A stretch of 64,000 nt of DNA from Gallibacterium genomosp. 1 (lineage in GTDB: Bacteria > Pseudomonadota > Gammaproteobacteria > Enterobacterales > Pasteurellaceae): the NCBI RefSeq assembly GCF_000771875.1, contig NZ_JPXX01000020.1, positions 1 through 64,000 on the forward strand, in the 5' to 3' direction. The position numbers were made by a program, and so were the translations under genes. The notes beneath the pieces are model-generated. The model searched no databases, was not told the DNA's origin, and saw only the letters and a list, made by a program, of their open reading frames with translations. Shown in pieces: positions 18,487-27,144 of the stretch. The stretch's first letter is position 1; each line of letters opens with the position of its first letter.

Positions 18487-20064
18487 ATGCGTTTTGCGGT
18501 AACCTGTATTGATAGAATCGGGGTGGCTAAAGAAGTTCTGGATTTATTGGCTAAAGAGCAAATTAATTTAGAAGGGATTGAACTAAAAAAGATAGATCAA
18601 AATGGGATTATTTATCTGAAATTTGAAAAAATTGCCAATTTTCAAATTGATTATCTTAGCGATAAATTACGCCGAATTGATGGGGTAAAGGCAGTAACAA
18701 AATTGGATTATTTGCCTTACGAGCGTAAAACTATAGAACTCAATGCATTGTTTGAAGCTCTACCTCATCCGATCTTATCCATTGATTTTTCAGGGAAAAT
18801 TGAGTTTGCCAATCAGCACGCCACCCAATTATTGTTACCCTATCTACAAGAAAAAAAGCCGAAGATCAGCTCATTACAAGATCAATTTCTGCTTGATGCA
18901 ATTCCGGCATTACAACAATCCAGTTGGTATCAAACATTTTTAAAACAGTCAAAACAACATTCCGCACCGTTAGCGATTTCTCATCATATTCAGCTGGATG
19001 ACCAACATTGGCGTTTTGATTTATTGCCGTTAACCTTGGCAGAAAATGAACAACAATTTATCGGTAGTGTGGTGACGTTACAATCTTTTGATATGTTGCG
19101 TATTGATGCCCAGCAATTCAATATTTATCACAGCAATACGTTTGATGAAGTGGTGGCTAAAAGCAAAAGAATGGCGGAAATGGTTGCAATGGCAAAAAAA
19201 TTTGCCTTTTCTGATGCGCCATTATTGATTCAAGGTGAAACCGGAACGGGCAAGGAATTTATTGCAAAGGCGTGCCATCAGTTGGGGAATCGGCGAGATC
19301 AACAGTTTATTGCGGTAAATTGCGCCGGCTTGCCGCCGGAGGATACTGAAGCGGAAATGTTCGGTTATAACGCTAATGGGCATAAAACCATTGGCTTTTT
19401 TGAGTATGCGAATCACGGTACGGTGTTGTTGGATAATATTGCCGAACTCTCTTTGCCGATGCAGGCCAAATTGTTACGCTTTTTGAATGATGGTTCTTTT
19501 CGCCGAGTGGGCGAGGAGCAGGAACATTATGTTAATGTGCGTGTTATTTGTACTACACAAGAACCTTTATCCGCTTATGTTGAGCAAGGAAAATTACGGG
19601 AAGATCTTTATCATCGTTTAAATGTGCTGACATTAAATATTCCACCTTTACGAGAACGACAAGAGGATATTCCTCTGTTGGTACAGCAGTTTGTGAAACA
19701 GATTTCTGCTCGTTTAGGGATACCTCAGCCGTACTATGATAATGATTTTATTACATTTTTGCAGAAACACGTTTGGTCAGGTAATGTTCGTGAATTGTAT
19801 AATGCTTTATATCGTGCTTGTTCATTGGTAGAGAATGGAAAGTTAACCATTAGTGGCTTGCATTTGCAACAGCAATGGTGTTCTCAGTTTAATCTTGAAC
19901 AGTTACAAGGCGCAACGTTGGAAGAGATGTTGGGATATTTTGAAGCAGCAATTTTGCAGAAATTCTATGCCGAATATCCAAGCACGCGAAAATTGGCACA
20001 ACATTTAGGTATTTCACATACTGCGGTGGCTAATAAATTACGTCACTATGGAATTACAAAATAA
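18487..20064 (+). CDS. tyrR: Aromatic amino acid regulator TyrR, full length
   Basis: Controls genes of aromatic amino acid synthesis and uptake in response to Tyr, Phe, Trp and ATP. The 525 residues contain an N-terminal ACT-like domain (about 1-75), a PAS-like domain (about 85-190), an AAA+ domain with Walker A GETGTGKE (250-257), Walker B-like VLLDNIAEL and the R-finger region LREDLYHRLNVL, then a Fis-type helix-turn-helix at the end (TRKLAQHLGISHTAVANKLRHY). The sigma-54 contact motif GAFTGA is replaced by NANGHKTIG, as expected for TyrR. H. influenzae TyrR is known to lack the N-terminal region; this one keeps it. AGGAG precedes the ATG. Confidence 0.93.
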   Translation: MRFAVTCIDRIGVAKEVLDLLAKEQINLEGIELKKIDQNGIIYLKFEKIANFQIDYLSDKLRRIDGVKAVTKLDYLPYERKTIELNALFEALPHPILSIDFSGKIEFANQHATQLLLPYLQEKKPKISSLQDQFLLDAIPALQQSSWYQTFLKQSKQHSAPLAISHHIQLDDQHWRFDLLPLTLAENEQQFIGSVVTLQSFDMLRIDAQQFNIYHSNTFDEVVAKSKRMAEMVAMAKKFAFSDAPLLIQGETGTGKEFIAKACHQLGNRRDQQFIAVNCAGLPPEDTEAEMFGYNANGHKTIGFFEYANHGTVLLDNIAELSLPMQAKLLRFLNDGSFRRVGEEQEHYVNVRVICTTQEPLSAYVEQGKLREDLYHRLNVLTLNIPPLRERQEDIPLLVQQFVKQISARLGIPQPYYDNDFITFLQKHVWSGNVRELYNALYRACSLVENGKLTISGLHLQQQWCSQFNLEQLQGATLEEMLGYFEAAILQKFYAEYPSTRKLAQHLGISHTAVANKLRHYGITK

Positions 20065-20205
20065 AATCTTTATAGATTAAATAGTTACATTCAATTTTTT
20101 TAAATTTATAACAGTATGACGGCAAAATGTGCTACAATCACCGGTCAAATTTTTAAATTATTATTCGGGTAACTGGCTTATACCCACTTTTTAGCGGAGG
20201 AATAA

Positions 20206-20844
20206 ATGACGATAGCAGCCAATAGACGCTCAATTATGACACTTTTTACCGACAAAAACGATATTTACTGTCACCAAGTGAAAATTGTGTTGGCTGAAAA
20301 AGGTGTCGCCTATGAAACTGAAAATATCGAGCCGGGAGAAATTTCAGAAGATTTATTGGAACTGAATCCAACCGGAAGTTTGCCGACATTAGTGGATAGA
20401 GATTTAGTTTTATTTAATTCTAGAATTATTATGGAATATTTAGATGAGCGCTTCCCTCACCCACCTTTGATGCCGGTATATCCGGTTGCAAGAGCAGAGT
20501 GCCGTTTGTTAATGCAACGTATTGAAAATGACTGGTATCCTGTTTTTGCGAAAGCAGTGGATGAAAACAATCCAGATTCGATGTCTGCTCGCAAACAGCT
20601 ACGTGAAGAATTATTAGCAGTTGCACCGATATTCACTCAATATGAATATTTTATGAGCAATGAATTCAGTTTAGTTGATTGCTATTTAGCACCTTTATTA
20701 TGGCGAATTCAATTATTAGGAATTGAGTTCAGCGGTGCCGGTAGTAAAGCTATTAAAAATTATATGAATAAAGTGTTTTCACGTGATAGCTTTGCTAAAT
20801 CATTAGGTAATAGTAGTGCGTTAAATATTATGGATGACAAATAA
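20206..20844 (+). CDS. sspA: Stringent starvation protein A
   Basis: RNA-polymerase-associated protein with a glutathione-S-transferase fold that alters transcription during starvation. 212 residues. The thioredoxin-like N-terminal half starts with RSIMTLFTDKNDIYCHQVKIVLAEKG; ELNPTGSLPTLVDRDL and the conserved surface-pocket region around PVYPVARAECRLLMQRIENDW follow. A C-terminal all-helical domain completes it. A good -10 (TACAAT, 20133-20138) and GGAGG precede it. It is usually downstream of rplM-rpsI; here tyrR is upstream, a local rearrangement. Confidence 0.93.
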   Translation: MTIAANRRSIMTLFTDKNDIYCHQVKIVLAEKGVAYETENIEPGEISEDLLELNPTGSLPTLVDRDLVLFNSRIIMEYLDERFPHPPLMPVYPVARAECRLLMQRIENDWYPVFAKAVDENNPDSMSARKQLREELLAVAPIFTQYEYFMSNEFSLVDCYLAPLLWRIQLLGIEFSGAGSKAIKNYMNKVFSRDSFAKSLGNSSALNIMDDK

Positions 20845-20853
20845 GGATAAATA

Positions 20854-21315
20854 ATGACAGTATTAGCACCGAAACGTCCTTATCTGCTAAGAGCTTATTT
20901 TGATTGGTTAGTCGATAATGAGCTTACGCCTTATTTAGTTGTGAATGCCGATTATCCAAATGTTGATGTGCCGGTTGAATATGTAAGAGATGGTCAGATT
21001 GTGCTGAATTTATCACCAAATGCAGTAGGTAATCTTTCACTTGGTAATGAAGAAATTCGTTTTAGTGCCAGATTTAATGGAGTTATCCGGCATATTGTGA
21101 TTCCATTGGGTGCAGCGTTAGCAATTTATGCGCGTGAAAATGGCGATGGTGTGATGTTTGAAGAGGAAGAAGCGTATGAAATCGCTGAAATCAATGATGA
21201 TCAGCCGAACGGTTTTACCGATATTGTAGACACGCCACCTGACGAAAATAAAGAGAAGTCTAAAGAACAAAGCCAAGCGCAGAAAAAAACTTCTCATCTT
21301 AGAATTCTAGATTAA
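20854..21315 (+). CDS. sspB: ClpXP protease specificity-enhancing factor SspB
   Basis: Adaptor that hands ssrA-tagged proteins to ClpXP. 153 residues: a compact N-terminal substrate-binding domain (PYLLRAYFDWLVDNELTPYL, then NLSPNAVGNLSLGNEEIRFSARF), a flexible acidic linker, and the short C-terminal ClpX-binding tail (about residues 140-153, HLRILD at the end). It lies 9 bases after sspA, forming the conserved sspAB operon, and ends at a strong terminator. Confidence 0.95.
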   Translation: MTVLAPKRPYLLRAYFDWLVDNELTPYLVVNADYPNVDVPVEYVRDGQIVLNLSPNAVGNLSLGNEEIRFSARFNGVIRHIVIPLGAALAIYARENGDGVMFEEEEAYEIAEINDDQPNGFTDIVDTPPDENKEKSKEQSQAQKKTSHLRILD

Positions 21316-21324
21316 TCCTCCATT

Positions 21325-21352
21325 GTGCCGCACCTGATGCGGCACTTTTTTA
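21325..21352 (+). terminator. Terminator of sspAB
   Basis: GTGCCGCA pairs with TGCGGCAC around the loop CCTGA, followed by TTTTTTATTTT. Confidence 0.92.
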
Positions 21353-21364
21353 TTTTAATTTTCT

Positions 21365-21386
21365 TTTTTCGATCCTGATCGCAAAA
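21365..21386 (+). promoter_or_regulatory. CRP-S (Sxy-dependent CRP) site of the competence operon
   Basis: A 22-bp near-palindrome made of TTTTTCGATC, CT and GATCGCAAAA. In Pasteurellaceae, competence genes carry CRP-S sites with TTTTGCGATC half-sites, which need the coactivator Sxy/TfoX in addition to CRP. The right half is exact; the left half has one T for G. The centre is about 82 bases upstream of the first pseudopilin gene. Confidence 0.85.
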
Positions 21387-21457
21387 ACAAGCACTATTTT
21401 GATCATTGTTATTAGAAACAATTAATCTCATTCAAAAAAGTGTTTTGGATTTTTGTA

Positions 21458-21985
21458 ATGTCTAAATATCAACCGGGATTTACTTTGATTGAATTGTTAG
21501 TCGTGATCTTTATTTTCTCTTTGTCGTTGTTATGGGTTGCACCTGATTGGCGTAATATTCAGCAACAATTTCTACTTTATGTGGAACAGAATCGATTGCA
21601 ACGCTATTTGGCTTTGGTACAACAACGTATAAACCATTCTTTGGAGAGCTGGCAGTTAATAGCCAATAAATCATCACATAATTGGTGTTTAATTGCACAG
21701 CCAAAAAGTACAACAATTTGTAATTGTTTATATTTACAAGGCTGTGAGAAATATCAAGAAAGATTAGTCTATATGCCATATTCACCGGAAAGAGTTACTT
21801 TTATTGCTAAAGATTATTATCCAAAAGAGTTGACTACGTTTAAACCGGAACGTAACACGATGAAAAAGAAGTGTTTTCTATTGCAGGCAGGGCAGCAAAG
21901 AATATTGTTTAAATATAGTGGCATTGGTGAGGTAAGAATCAATGAAAACATATCAGAGAGTGCCTGTTTACAATATGAAGATTAA
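21458..21985 (+). CDS. comN: Competence pseudopilin ComN-like (PpdA/GspH type)
   Basis: Minor pilin-like protein for DNA uptake. The short leader MSKYQPG is followed by F-TLIELL, a textbook prepilin peptidase site with Glu5, then a hydrophobic helix (VVIFIFSLSLLWVAP). 175 residues. I start at ATG 21458, not the upstream GTG 21440, because it gives a normal short leader. First gene of a four-gene overlapping cluster behind the CRP-S site, the arrangement of H. influenzae comNOPQ. Naming is by position and domain type, since the tails are poorly conserved. Confidence 0.82.
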   Translation: MSKYQPGFTLIELLVVIFIFSLSLLWVAPDWRNIQQQFLLYVEQNRLQRYLALVQQRINHSLESWQLIANKSSHNWCLIAQPKSTTICNCLYLQGCEKYQERLVYMPYSPERVTFIAKDYYPKELTTFKPERNTMKKKCFLLQAGQQRILFKYSGIGEVRINENISESACLQYED

Positions 21986-22697
21986 GCATAAAACCTATTT
22001 TGTCGGGGCAACACTGCCTGAAATGTTAATTGTATTGATGATCTCGATGTTAATTGTATCCATCTTAGTTTCATTGTTGATGAGAATTCATCAATATCGC
22101 CAGCAACAACAGCAGCAGTTACAACTGCAAAATCAAGTACATAAAGCGTTGCAGCTGATGAGTAAAGATTTACGCCGTGCTGGCTATCACGCTGTGAAAC
22201 AGGAAAATAACCTCGAATTGTTTCAGATAGATGGTAAGAGTATTCAATTAAATCAGGAAAAATCCGGTTATTATCAATGTGTTATGTTTTTTTATGATCT
22301 AAATATGGATGGTTGTATAGGTAGTCAACGGAAAAATCAAGCTTGTATTGAAAATGGACGCAATAGCAGTACCAAATTGAACGAGGAACTATTCGGTTAT
22401 CGTTACGGTAATAACAATATTGAAATGTTGTTTATGGATAAAAACAGTTTTGATGAGAAATGCAGCACTGATGAGTGCCAACGACATCTCAATAATCCGA
22501 ATTGTACTGCTAAACGTTGGTATAAATTGTTGCCGGAAAGTTATGTAGTGGAAACGTTGAAATTTAATTGGTTAGCAGAGAAAAAAGGGATTCAGATAAC
22601 GTTAAAAGTATATTTAAATGAGCAAAAACAGATCACCTATCAAGCCACCGCATTAGTGCCATTACTCAATGAGGTACAAAATGCAGCATTACCATAG
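21975..22697 (+). CDS. comO: Competence pseudopilin ComO-like (PpdB/GspJ type)
   Basis: A leader MKIKHKTYFVG is cut before A-TLPEMLIVLM, with Glu at mature position 5. A hydrophobic helix, a glutamine-rich helix (about residues 35-55) and a C-terminal globular part with six or more Cys follow. It resembles PilW/GspJ-type minor pilins (KALQLMSKDLRRAGYHA). About 240 residues from ATG 21975, overlapping comN by 11 bases; an alternative in-frame ATG lies at 21942. Presumably helps prime the competence pseudopilus. Confidence 0.8.
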   Translation: MKIKHKTYFVGATLPEMLIVLMISMLIVSILVSLLMRIHQYRQQQQQQLQLQNQVHKALQLMSKDLRRAGYHAVKQENNLELFQIDGKSIQLNQEKSGYYQCVMFFYDLNMDGCIGSQRKNQACIENGRNSSTKLNEELFGYRYGNNNIEMLFMDKNSFDEKCSTDECQRHLNNPNCTAKRWYKLLPESYVVETLKFNWLAEKKGIQITLKVYLNEQKQITYQATALVPLLNEVQNAALP

Positions 22698-23334
22698 TGG
22701 TTATCTCAATTTATTAACCTTGTTATTTATTAACGCTATTGTGCTGTTATTGTTGTTGGTGGCAGAAGATGATTTATCACTTTATCGTCAAAATCTATCA
22801 ATAAGACAAGATTATGCATTGCAACAAGCACAGTTATATCAACAGTATCAACAACAATATTCTGTTTTTTGTCAATCTAATCATATAGATAGTTTAAATT
22901 ATACTGAAAGATTAACCGCAGAAAAATATAAATTTGGTAGTGGAATAAACCATTTTATTGATTGTGAGTTACAACAGATTTTTGTTCAGGAACCGAAAAA
23001 AAATTTAAATTCGCCATTAAAAAAATATTTCAATATCAACTATCCGTTCTCTACACCATCGATGGAACCCACTTCAGCTGTGCAGCCGCAAATATGGAAA
23101 GTGGAGCAGAATGTAATTACCTTAGAACAGGATTTTTATGGTGTGATTGTTGCTCTCAATGATGTAGAAATTTTAGGAAAAGGCACTATTTTTGGTGCAA
23201 TTATTTATGAAAGAGAATTGCGTTATGGTGAAAATATTAAAATTGTATTTGATGCAGAGATTATCCGGAAGTTATCAAAACGATATTCAAGTTGGAAAAT
23301 GAGGGGTGGTTGGCGTGATTTTGATGCAATATAA
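22681..23334 (+). CDS. comP: Competence minor pseudopilin ComP-like
   Basis: Short leader MQHYHSG, then YLNLLTLLF and a long hydrophobic helix. It lacks Glu5, which is allowed in some minor pilins. The rest (217 residues in total) is Gln/Tyr-rich and beta-rich and is not recognisable by itself. ATG 22681 follows GAGG (22671-22674); ATG 22669 lies just upstream. It overlaps comO by 17 bases. The function is inferred from operon position, as in H. influenzae comNOPQ. Confidence 0.7.
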   Translation: MQHYHSGYLNLLTLLFINAIVLLLLLVAEDDLSLYRQNLSIRQDYALQQAQLYQQYQQQYSVFCQSNHIDSLNYTERLTAEKYKFGSGINHFIDCELQQIFVQEPKKNLNSPLKKYFNINYPFSTPSMEPTSAVQPQIWKVEQNVITLEQDFYGVIVALNDVEILGKGTIFGAIIYERELRYGENIKIVFDAEIIRKLSKRYSSWKMRGGWRDFDAI

Positions 23335-23611
23335 TTTGAAGGGTGGCACTATTATTAGCGTATTGACGGCGTTGATTTTTTTGTCACTGTTATTGTTATC
23401 AGTGCAGCATTGGATTAATCGGCAGCAACATCAAACAGCAATATTGTGGCAAGCGACACAGGCTTTGCAAATTGCTGAAAACCAATGGAATTTAAGAGTA
23501 ATCGGTGAAAATTGTGAAAAAAACGTGCAACAAAATGGCATTATTTTTAATATTCAATGTAGTGGTAATCAGGTGGTTGTGCATTATCCGCTAGGAAAAA
23601 TTGTGTTGTAA
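23324..23611 (+). CDS. comQ: Competence protein ComQ-like, small membrane-anchored
   Basis: About 95 residues: a Gly-Gly preceded leader (MQYNLKGG), one transmembrane helix ([22 protein letters not shown]) and a small domain with two Cys. ATG 23324 overlaps the comP stop by 11 bases; a GTG at 23306 is an alternative. The last member of the comNOPQ-like set. In H. influenzae recC follows comQ, but here glpE follows. Confidence 0.68.
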   Translation: MQYNLKGGTIISVLTALIFLSLLLLSVQHWINRQQHQTAILWQATQALQIAENQWNLRVIGENCEKNVQQNGIIFNIQCSGNQVVVHYPLGKIVL

Positions 23612-23669
23612 GATTGTTAATAATCAAATGAAATTCTGTATAATATCGGCTCATTTTTATGGGGGATTT

Positions 23670-23996
23670 ATGGTAGAAACTTTTCAAGAAATTGATGCAC
23701 AAACTGCGTGGCAACTGGTTCAGGAGCGTAAGGCGTTTCTAGTTGATGTACGAGATATACAGCGTTTTGCATATAGTCATCCGCAAGGTGCGTTTCACTT
23801 GACAAATCAAAGTTATGGTGAATTTTGCCAACGATGTGATTTTGAAGATCCGATAGTAATCATTTGTTATCATGGTAACAGCAGCCGTAATGTAGCACAA
23901 TTTTTAGTCGAGCAAGGTTTTGATGAGGTTTATAGTGTTCGTGGCGGTTTCGATGCTTGGTGCAAAGCGGAGTTACCAATAGAGTCGGGCTTGTGA
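23670..23996 (+). CDS. glpE: Thiosulfate sulfurtransferase GlpE (single-domain rhodanese)
   Basis: Transfers sulfur from thiosulfate to cyanide or thiol acceptors such as thioredoxin. 108 residues, the same as E. coli GlpE. The active-site loop is CYHGNSS with the catalytic Cys; [23 protein letters not shown] and GGFDAWC are typical. ATG 23670 follows GGGGGA (23661-23666). TATAAT at 23639-23644 suggests its own promoter, though it may also be transcribed with the com genes. Confidence 0.92.
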   Translation: MVETFQEIDAQTAWQLVQERKAFLVDVRDIQRFAYSHPQGAFHLTNQSYGEFCQRCDFEDPIVIICYHGNSSRNVAQFLVEQGFDEVYSVRGGFDAWCKAELPIESGL

Positions 23997-24097
23997 ATCT
24001 AAAGATCATATTTAAAAGTATGTGAAATTGAACATAATAATGAACAACTTGATTCTGAAAGAAGTTAATTTTGATTGATTGATATTGTACTATTTAG

Positions 24098-24122
24098 AGG
24101 GGATTACCCCCTTGTTTTTTTA
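24098..24122 (+). terminator. Terminator after glpE
   Basis: A short G/C stem, AGGGG/CCCCT, with a 5-base loop is followed by TTGTTTTTTT. Confidence 0.65.
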
Positions 24123-24143
24123 TAATTATTGGTAGATGAATTT

Positions 24144-24662
24144 ATGAAAATTGCACTCATTGTAGGAAGTTTAAGCAAGCGATCATTAAATCGTCATATT
24201 GCAAATCAAATTCTGAAATTTGCACCAGAGAATGTTGAAATTGAAGAGATTGATATTAGTAATTTGCCCTTGTATAGCCAGGATTTAGATGAAATAGACA
24301 TTCCATCCTATAATCGTATGAGAGAACAGATAAAGTGTGCCGATGCTATTCTAATTGCGTCTCCAGAACATAATCGAACCATTCCTGCCGCATTAAAAAA
24401 TGTGATTGATATTGCTACTCGCCCTTATGGAAAAAATATGTGGATAAATAAAAAGGTTGCTATTATAACAGCCTCTCCAGGGGTTTATGGTGGTATTAAT
24501 GCCGGTTTGGATCTGCGAAAAGTGCTAACTTTTGTTGGCGCCAATGTTTTATCTCAACCAGAAGTTTATTTGAGTAAAGCAAGTTTTGATCTAGATGAAC
24601 GTACTACTAATTTCTTAAAACAGTTTGCGGAACACTTTTTTCAGTGGGTAGAAAATAAATGA
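24144..24662 (+). CDS. NADPH-dependent FMN reductase (flavodoxin-fold)
   Basis: Likely flavoprotein quinone or azo-type reductase, 172 residues. The phosphate-binding start GSLSKRSLNRHIA and the FMN/dimer motif SPEHNRTIPAALKNVIDIATRPYG are characteristic of the family. ATG 24144 is preferred to TTG 24129 because it starts directly at the first beta strand. Its stop overlaps the pirin start (ATGA), so the two are translationally coupled, a pairing seen elsewhere between pirins and NAD(P)H oxidoreductases. The substrate is unknown. Confidence 0.85.
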   Translation: MKIALIVGSLSKRSLNRHIANQILKFAPENVEIEEIDISNLPLYSQDLDEIDIPSYNRMREQIKCADAILIASPEHNRTIPAALKNVIDIATRPYGKNMWINKKVAIITASPGVYGGINAGLDLRKVLTFVGANVLSQPEVYLSKASFDLDERTTNFLKQFAEHFFQWVENK

Positions 24663-25564
24663 GTATTGATAAATTTTTGGCTAAAACTAAAGATGTTGGC
24701 GGTATTCCTGTCGCTCGTCTTTTGCCTCAACATAAGCATAGAACCGTAGGAGCGTGGTGTTTTCTTGATCACGCTGGCCCAGCAACATTTAGTCAAGAAA
24801 ATAAAGGAATGCAGGTTGGTTTGCATCCTCATACCAATTTGCAAACATTCACTTGGATGTTGGAAGGAGAAGTGTGGCATCAGGATAGTCTAGGTAATCG
24901 CCAATTAATTCGTCCGAAACAGGTAAATTTGATGACCGCCGGAACCGGTAATCATCGTGGTATCAGCCATACGGAACAGACGCCATCCGGTGTCAAAAAT
25001 CTGCACGCGGTGCAGTTATGGATTGCTTTGCCGATGGATAAAGAGATCGAGCCTAATTTTGAGCATTATCCGCAGTTGCCGGAATGGTCGGATCAGGGTA
25101 TTGATTACATTTTAACAACCGGTAGTTATCAAGGTCATCAAGCACCGACTAGTCAATTTAGTCCGTTAGTGGGTGTTGATATGCGTTTTCAACAGGCTCA
25201 AACATTTGAAATTGAGCGTCAGGATAAATTTGAATATGCCATTTTAGTGATAAACGGCACAATTAAAATTAATGGAGAGAGCTATGCCAAGGATGAAATT
25301 GCGATTTTATCTGATTGCACATCTGCTCAGGGAGAATTAAAGATGTGGGCAGAGCAGGGAACGCATATTATGTTATTGGGCGGTGAGCCGTTGTCGCATC
25401 CAACAGTGATTTGGTGGAATTTTGTTGCCGATAATGTGCAGGATCTGGAACAGGCAGTTAATGATTGGAATAACCATCATCCTCGATTTGGTTCGATTGA
25501 TTTGCAAGGGACGGAGTTATCGCGCCTTGTCGCCCCAGCAATTCCAGCAGGATTAAAAAGATAA
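24659..25564 (+). CDS. Pirin family protein (bicupin)
   Basis: 301-residue two-domain cupin. The N-terminal pirin signature is clear: RTVGAWCFLDHAGPA, then VGLHPHTNLQTFTWMLEGEVWHQDSLG with metal-ligand His residues, and LMTAGTGNHRGISHTE. The C-terminal cupin is more degenerate. Some pirins have quercetin 2,3-dioxygenase activity; the physiological role is unsettled. Coupled by ATGA overlap to the FMN reductase upstream. Confidence 0.9.
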   Translation: MSIDKFLAKTKDVGGIPVARLLPQHKHRTVGAWCFLDHAGPATFSQENKGMQVGLHPHTNLQTFTWMLEGEVWHQDSLGNRQLIRPKQVNLMTAGTGNHRGISHTEQTPSGVKNLHAVQLWIALPMDKEIEPNFEHYPQLPEWSDQGIDYILTTGSYQGHQAPTSQFSPLVGVDMRFQQAQTFEIERQDKFEYAILVINGTIKINGESYAKDEIAILSDCTSAQGELKMWAEQGTHIMLLGGEPLSHPTVIWWNFVADNVQDLEQAVNDWNNHHPRFGSIDLQGTELSRLVAPAIPAGLKR

Positions 25565-25610
25565 TTCATTGGAATTATCAATCGATTAAGATACGGAAGA
25601 ATTGAAATGC

Positions 25611-25650
25611 ATAAGGGTACAGATCAGAGAAAAGTACCCTTATATTTTTA
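25611..25650. terminator. Bidirectional terminator between pirin gene and gppA
   Basis: A perfect 10-bp stem, ATAAGGGTAC/GTACCCTTAT, with a 13-base loop lies between the converging stop codons. ATTTTTATT follows on the plus strand. Confidence 0.8.
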
Positions 25651-27132
25651 TTGGTAATTAAAAATGATCCCCAAAGAGGCAAGGAATTTTTGTTCTTGTT
25701 GAAGATCGTTATTTAACAGTGGATTATTTTTAAGATAACGATTCGGAAAAGTTAATTGCCACTGTTGAGAGTGTTTGTTTTGCAATCCAGTTTCCGTCTG
25801 TTCCGTTGCTTGTCGTGCTTTATTAAAAATAACGGCTAAACGTAATAATAAAATCAGCGATATTACATCGTCATTGTTGTAACGATAACAGTCTGGGATA
25901 TCGGCAATACGGAAAATTCCGGTATGAAAACGTGCTAAAATCGCTAATAAACGTTGTTGTTCATTATCAAAACCGGGCAATTCGGTGTTTTGTAAAATAT
26001 AGGCAGAATGTTTTTGTACATTGCGATGGTTAATGACAATACCAACTTCGTGAGTTAATGCGGCATAGTATAAAATTTGTTTCATTTCTTCGCTGTATTG
26101 TGTGTCTTTCCATAATTTAAACTGTTTTGCCAACATCTGTGCAGTTTGTGCAACTCGCTGTGCCTGTTGCCGATCCAGATTAAATTGTTGGTTCAAGCTG
26201 TTTACCGTACGTTTACGAATATTACCGACACGGAATTTATCTTCAAAATTGTACATTACGCCTTCACGTACTGCGCCATCCGAATAACGCATACTTTTTA
26301 TTTGGAATGTTTCAAATAGTGCTACTAAAATTGCCAGTCCCGGCACAAAGACATCAATGCGATTGTGGTGTAATCCTGGCAAATGCAGTTGTGTAAAATG
26401 AGTTACTTTGAGGGTACGTTCGATTAGATCATTAAGACGATTAAGGGTGATTAGCCCATCTTTAAAATGCAGAGCCAATAGAACTTCACTGACGGTTTTT
26501 ATTGTACCGGATGAACCGAGAGTTGATTCCCAGCCAAGTTGACGATATTCCCAAGCGAGATCTTCAATTTTTTCTAAAGCGCATTGTTTAGCCTGTTGAA
26601 AACGTTGTTTACTGATAACGCCGTCTTTGAAAAAACGTTTAGCAAAGCTGACGCAACCCATATGACGACTTTCGGCAATTAACGGTGTGAAGTCGTCACC
26701 AATTACCATTTCCGTAGAACCGCCACCAATATCTATAACCAGTTTTCGACCTTTTTCTGGTTGGGTATGTGACACGCCAGCGTAAATTAATTTTGCTTCC
26801 TGTTGACCAGAAATAATATTGATTTTATAAGGGAAAACCCTCGCTGCTTGCTGCAAGAACTGATCACTGTTTAATGCTCGACGTAAAGTATAAGTGCCGA
26901 TAACTTGTACATTTTCCTCAGGAAATCCCTGTAAACGTTCAGAGAAAAGTGCTAAACAAGCAATACCACGATCTATTGCTGACTGACTAAGGATTTGATT
27001 TTGATCGAGTCCTTCGGCTAATTGTACTTTTTGTTTAAGACGAGAGAGTATCTGGATTGAACCGTTCACAATACGGGCAACAATCATATGAAAACTGTTT
27101 GATCCAAGATCGACGACAGCAATTTCTTTCAT
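25648..27132 (-). CDS. gppA: Ppx/GppA family phosphatase (guanosine pentaphosphatase / exopolyphosphatase)
   Basis: Converts pppGpp to ppGpp and/or trims polyphosphate. 494 residues. The actin-like ATPase fold shows VDLGSNSFHMIV at the N-terminus, the phosphate-2 motif DIGGGSTEMVIG (about 143-154) and SSGTIKT; the C-terminal half is an HD-like helical domain (THEVGIVINHRNVQKHS). Family sequences do not always separate GppA from Ppx; no ppk is adjacent, so GppA is preferred. It starts 12 bases after the tamB stop, suggesting one transcript. Confidence 0.85.
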   Translation of the reverse strand: MKEIAVVDLGSNSFHMIVARIVNGSIQILSRLKQKVQLAEGLDQNQILSQSAIDRGIACLALFSERLQGFPEENVQVIGTYTLRRALNSDQFLQQAARVFPYKINIISGQQEAKLIYAGVSHTQPEKGRKLVIDIGGGSTEMVIGDDFTPLIAESRHMGCVSFAKRFFKDGVISKQRFQQAKQCALEKIEDLAWEYRQLGWESTLGSSGTIKTVSEVLLALHFKDGLITLNRLNDLIERTLKVTHFTQLHLPGLHHNRIDVFVPGLAILVALFETFQIKSMRYSDGAVREGVMYNFEDKFRVGNIRKRTVNSLNQQFNLDRQQAQRVAQTAQMLAKQFKLWKDTQYSEEMKQILYYAALTHEVGIVINHRNVQKHSAYILQNTELPGFDNEQQRLLAILARFHTGIFRIADIPDCYRYNNDDVISLILLLRLAVIFNKARQATEQTETGLQNKHSQQWQLTFPNRYLKNNPLLNNDLQQEQKFLASLGIIFNYQ

Positions 27133-27144
27133 AGTAACTATCCT

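Noticed and set aside
21440-21457. GTG 21440 as the comN start
   Set aside because: It would put six extra residues before a leader that is already the right length from ATG 21458.
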